DNA from: JAKAWQ01 sp963840545
GTDB lineage: Bacteria; Pseudomonadota; Alphaproteobacteria; Acetobacterales; Acetobacteraceae
NCBI GenBank assembly: GCA_963840545.1
Contig: CAWIZE010000002.1
Coordinates: 1,550,001 to 1,614,000, forward strand
DNA: 64,000 nt
Reading direction: 5' to 3'
In this document: positions 63,497-64,000 of the stretch, piece by piece
How the letters are laid out: each line of letters starts with the position of its first letter
Position numbering within the stretch: position 1 is the stretch's first letter
The notes under the pieces: model-generated
The model's input: only the letters and a program-made list of their open reading frames with translations
Databases searched by the model: none
What the model was told of the DNA's origin: nothing
Program-made: the position numbers and the translations under genes

Positions 63497-64000
63497 TTAC
63501 CGAGTCTGGAAATCCGCGGCGCACGCCTCCCGTACCAGCGCGAGCGAGGCGGAAGCCGCCGCCGGGAGAAAGGAAAAGATCCTCGCTGATCCGCCGCCCC
63601 TCGGTGAAGACGACGAGGGCGAACCCGGGCGTGCCCGGCGCCTCGATCCAGGCCGCGTCATGGCGGCAGCTCGCCGCCGGGTCGCCGGTCCAGGTGGTCC
63701 AGCCCGCCTTGGAACAAAGGCGCGCATCGGCGGGCCGGCCGCCAGGCTTTCTCCGGAGAAAATATTGACCCGCAGCCGCGCTGCCGCCATCTCCGGCCAG
63801 CCGAGGGCGCGGAAATAGCGGTTCGCCCATTCTCGCCGTTCGCTCCAGGCCGCCAGTTGCTCCGCGCCGAGCAGCGTATCGCCGGTGGTGCCGCTCACCA
63901 GCTCGATCACGTGGTTGGTCGCGGCGTTGCTCGACCAGGCGATCATGTCGTGGAGCGCGCGGTCGAGCTCCCCGTGCGCGGCGATCGCTCCCTCCGCGAG
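63497..64000 (-). pseudogene. Serine hydrolase (class A beta-lactamase-like), frameshifted and cut by window edge
   Basis: The visible part begins upstream of the window edge. AWSSNAATNHVIELV supplies an SxN-type motif, and the first frame runs to about ARLRVN. The next stretch continues in a second frame (SKAGWTTWTGDPAASCRHDAAWIE, LVVFTEGRRISEDL), which holds a KAG-type motif. The end (SLALVREACAADFQTR) returns to the first frame. Two compensating shifts, near 63,765 and 63,575, are needed for one protein. This is a decayed gene or a sequence error. Confidence 0.7.

Overview
The window is very GC-rich, densely coding DNA from an alphaproteobacterium. The gene content (quinoprotein alcohol oxidation, glutathione-linked formaldehyde oxidation, an SPFH/NfeD/FtsH group) would fit Rhodospirillales/Acetobacteraceae, but that lineage is an inference. 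No rRNA, tRNA or CRISPR array was recognised.

Region 1 (1-23.7 kb) is a quinoprotein alcohol-oxidation island. It begins with pqqB (cut by the window edge), pqqC, pqqD and pqqE, which make the PQQ cofactor. Next come a glutathione-dependent formaldehyde dehydrogenase and a Gfa-like protein, a small cytochrome c, and a divergent sigma54-dependent activator. A xoxF-xoxG-xoxJ operon follows: lanthanide-type methanol dehydrogenase, its cytochrome and its periplasmic partner. After it lie a SsuABC/TauABC-type transporter and a five-gene PQQ-associated ABC cassette resembling the lut lanthanide-uptake genes. A GloB hydrolase, a second and divergent PQQ dehydrogenase and a large cytochrome c close the region. 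Two near-consensus -24/-12 promoters, one before the small cytochrome and one before xoxF, each have the same upstream dyad about 110 bp away. This suggests that the neighbouring activator controls both.

Region 2 (23.7-31.6 kb) starts with an IS1634-type element. A minus-strand catabolic-looking operon follows (FAD dehydrogenase, cupin, epimerase, ThDP enzyme), read divergently from an IclR regulator. Two of its genes carry single-base frameshifts. Region 3 (31.6-38.1 kb) holds a substrate-binding-like protein, an SPFH protein with NfeD and an FtsH protease, and a double-domain nitrilase lipoprotein.

Region 4 (38.3-47 kb) is accessory. It has a less GC-rich, translationally coupled pair (AlbA_2/ATPase plus ParA-like ATPase), a duplicated SnoaL fragment, a Tat-exported flavoprotein oxidase, an IS21 remnant, an Xre/RES toxin-antitoxin pair, a SnoaL protein, an ArsR/SRPBCC pair flanked by short direct repeats, and ArfB. 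Region 5 (46.9-64 kb) holds a GntR regulator with a divergent amine-oxidase-like flavoprotein, mfd, sdhE, a GldAFG-like ABC system with a DUF4340 protein, a Nudix hydrolase, an acetoin-dehydrogenase-type cluster (acoABC), a flavin monooxygenase, and a broken serine hydrolase at the right edge.

Two features recur through the window. One is short tandem duplications of 8-20 bp, with unit lengths that are multiples of three inside genes. The other is a roughly 125-bp GC-rich hairpin repeat, found once as the terminator after pqqE and once inside the 3' end of the Nudix gene.
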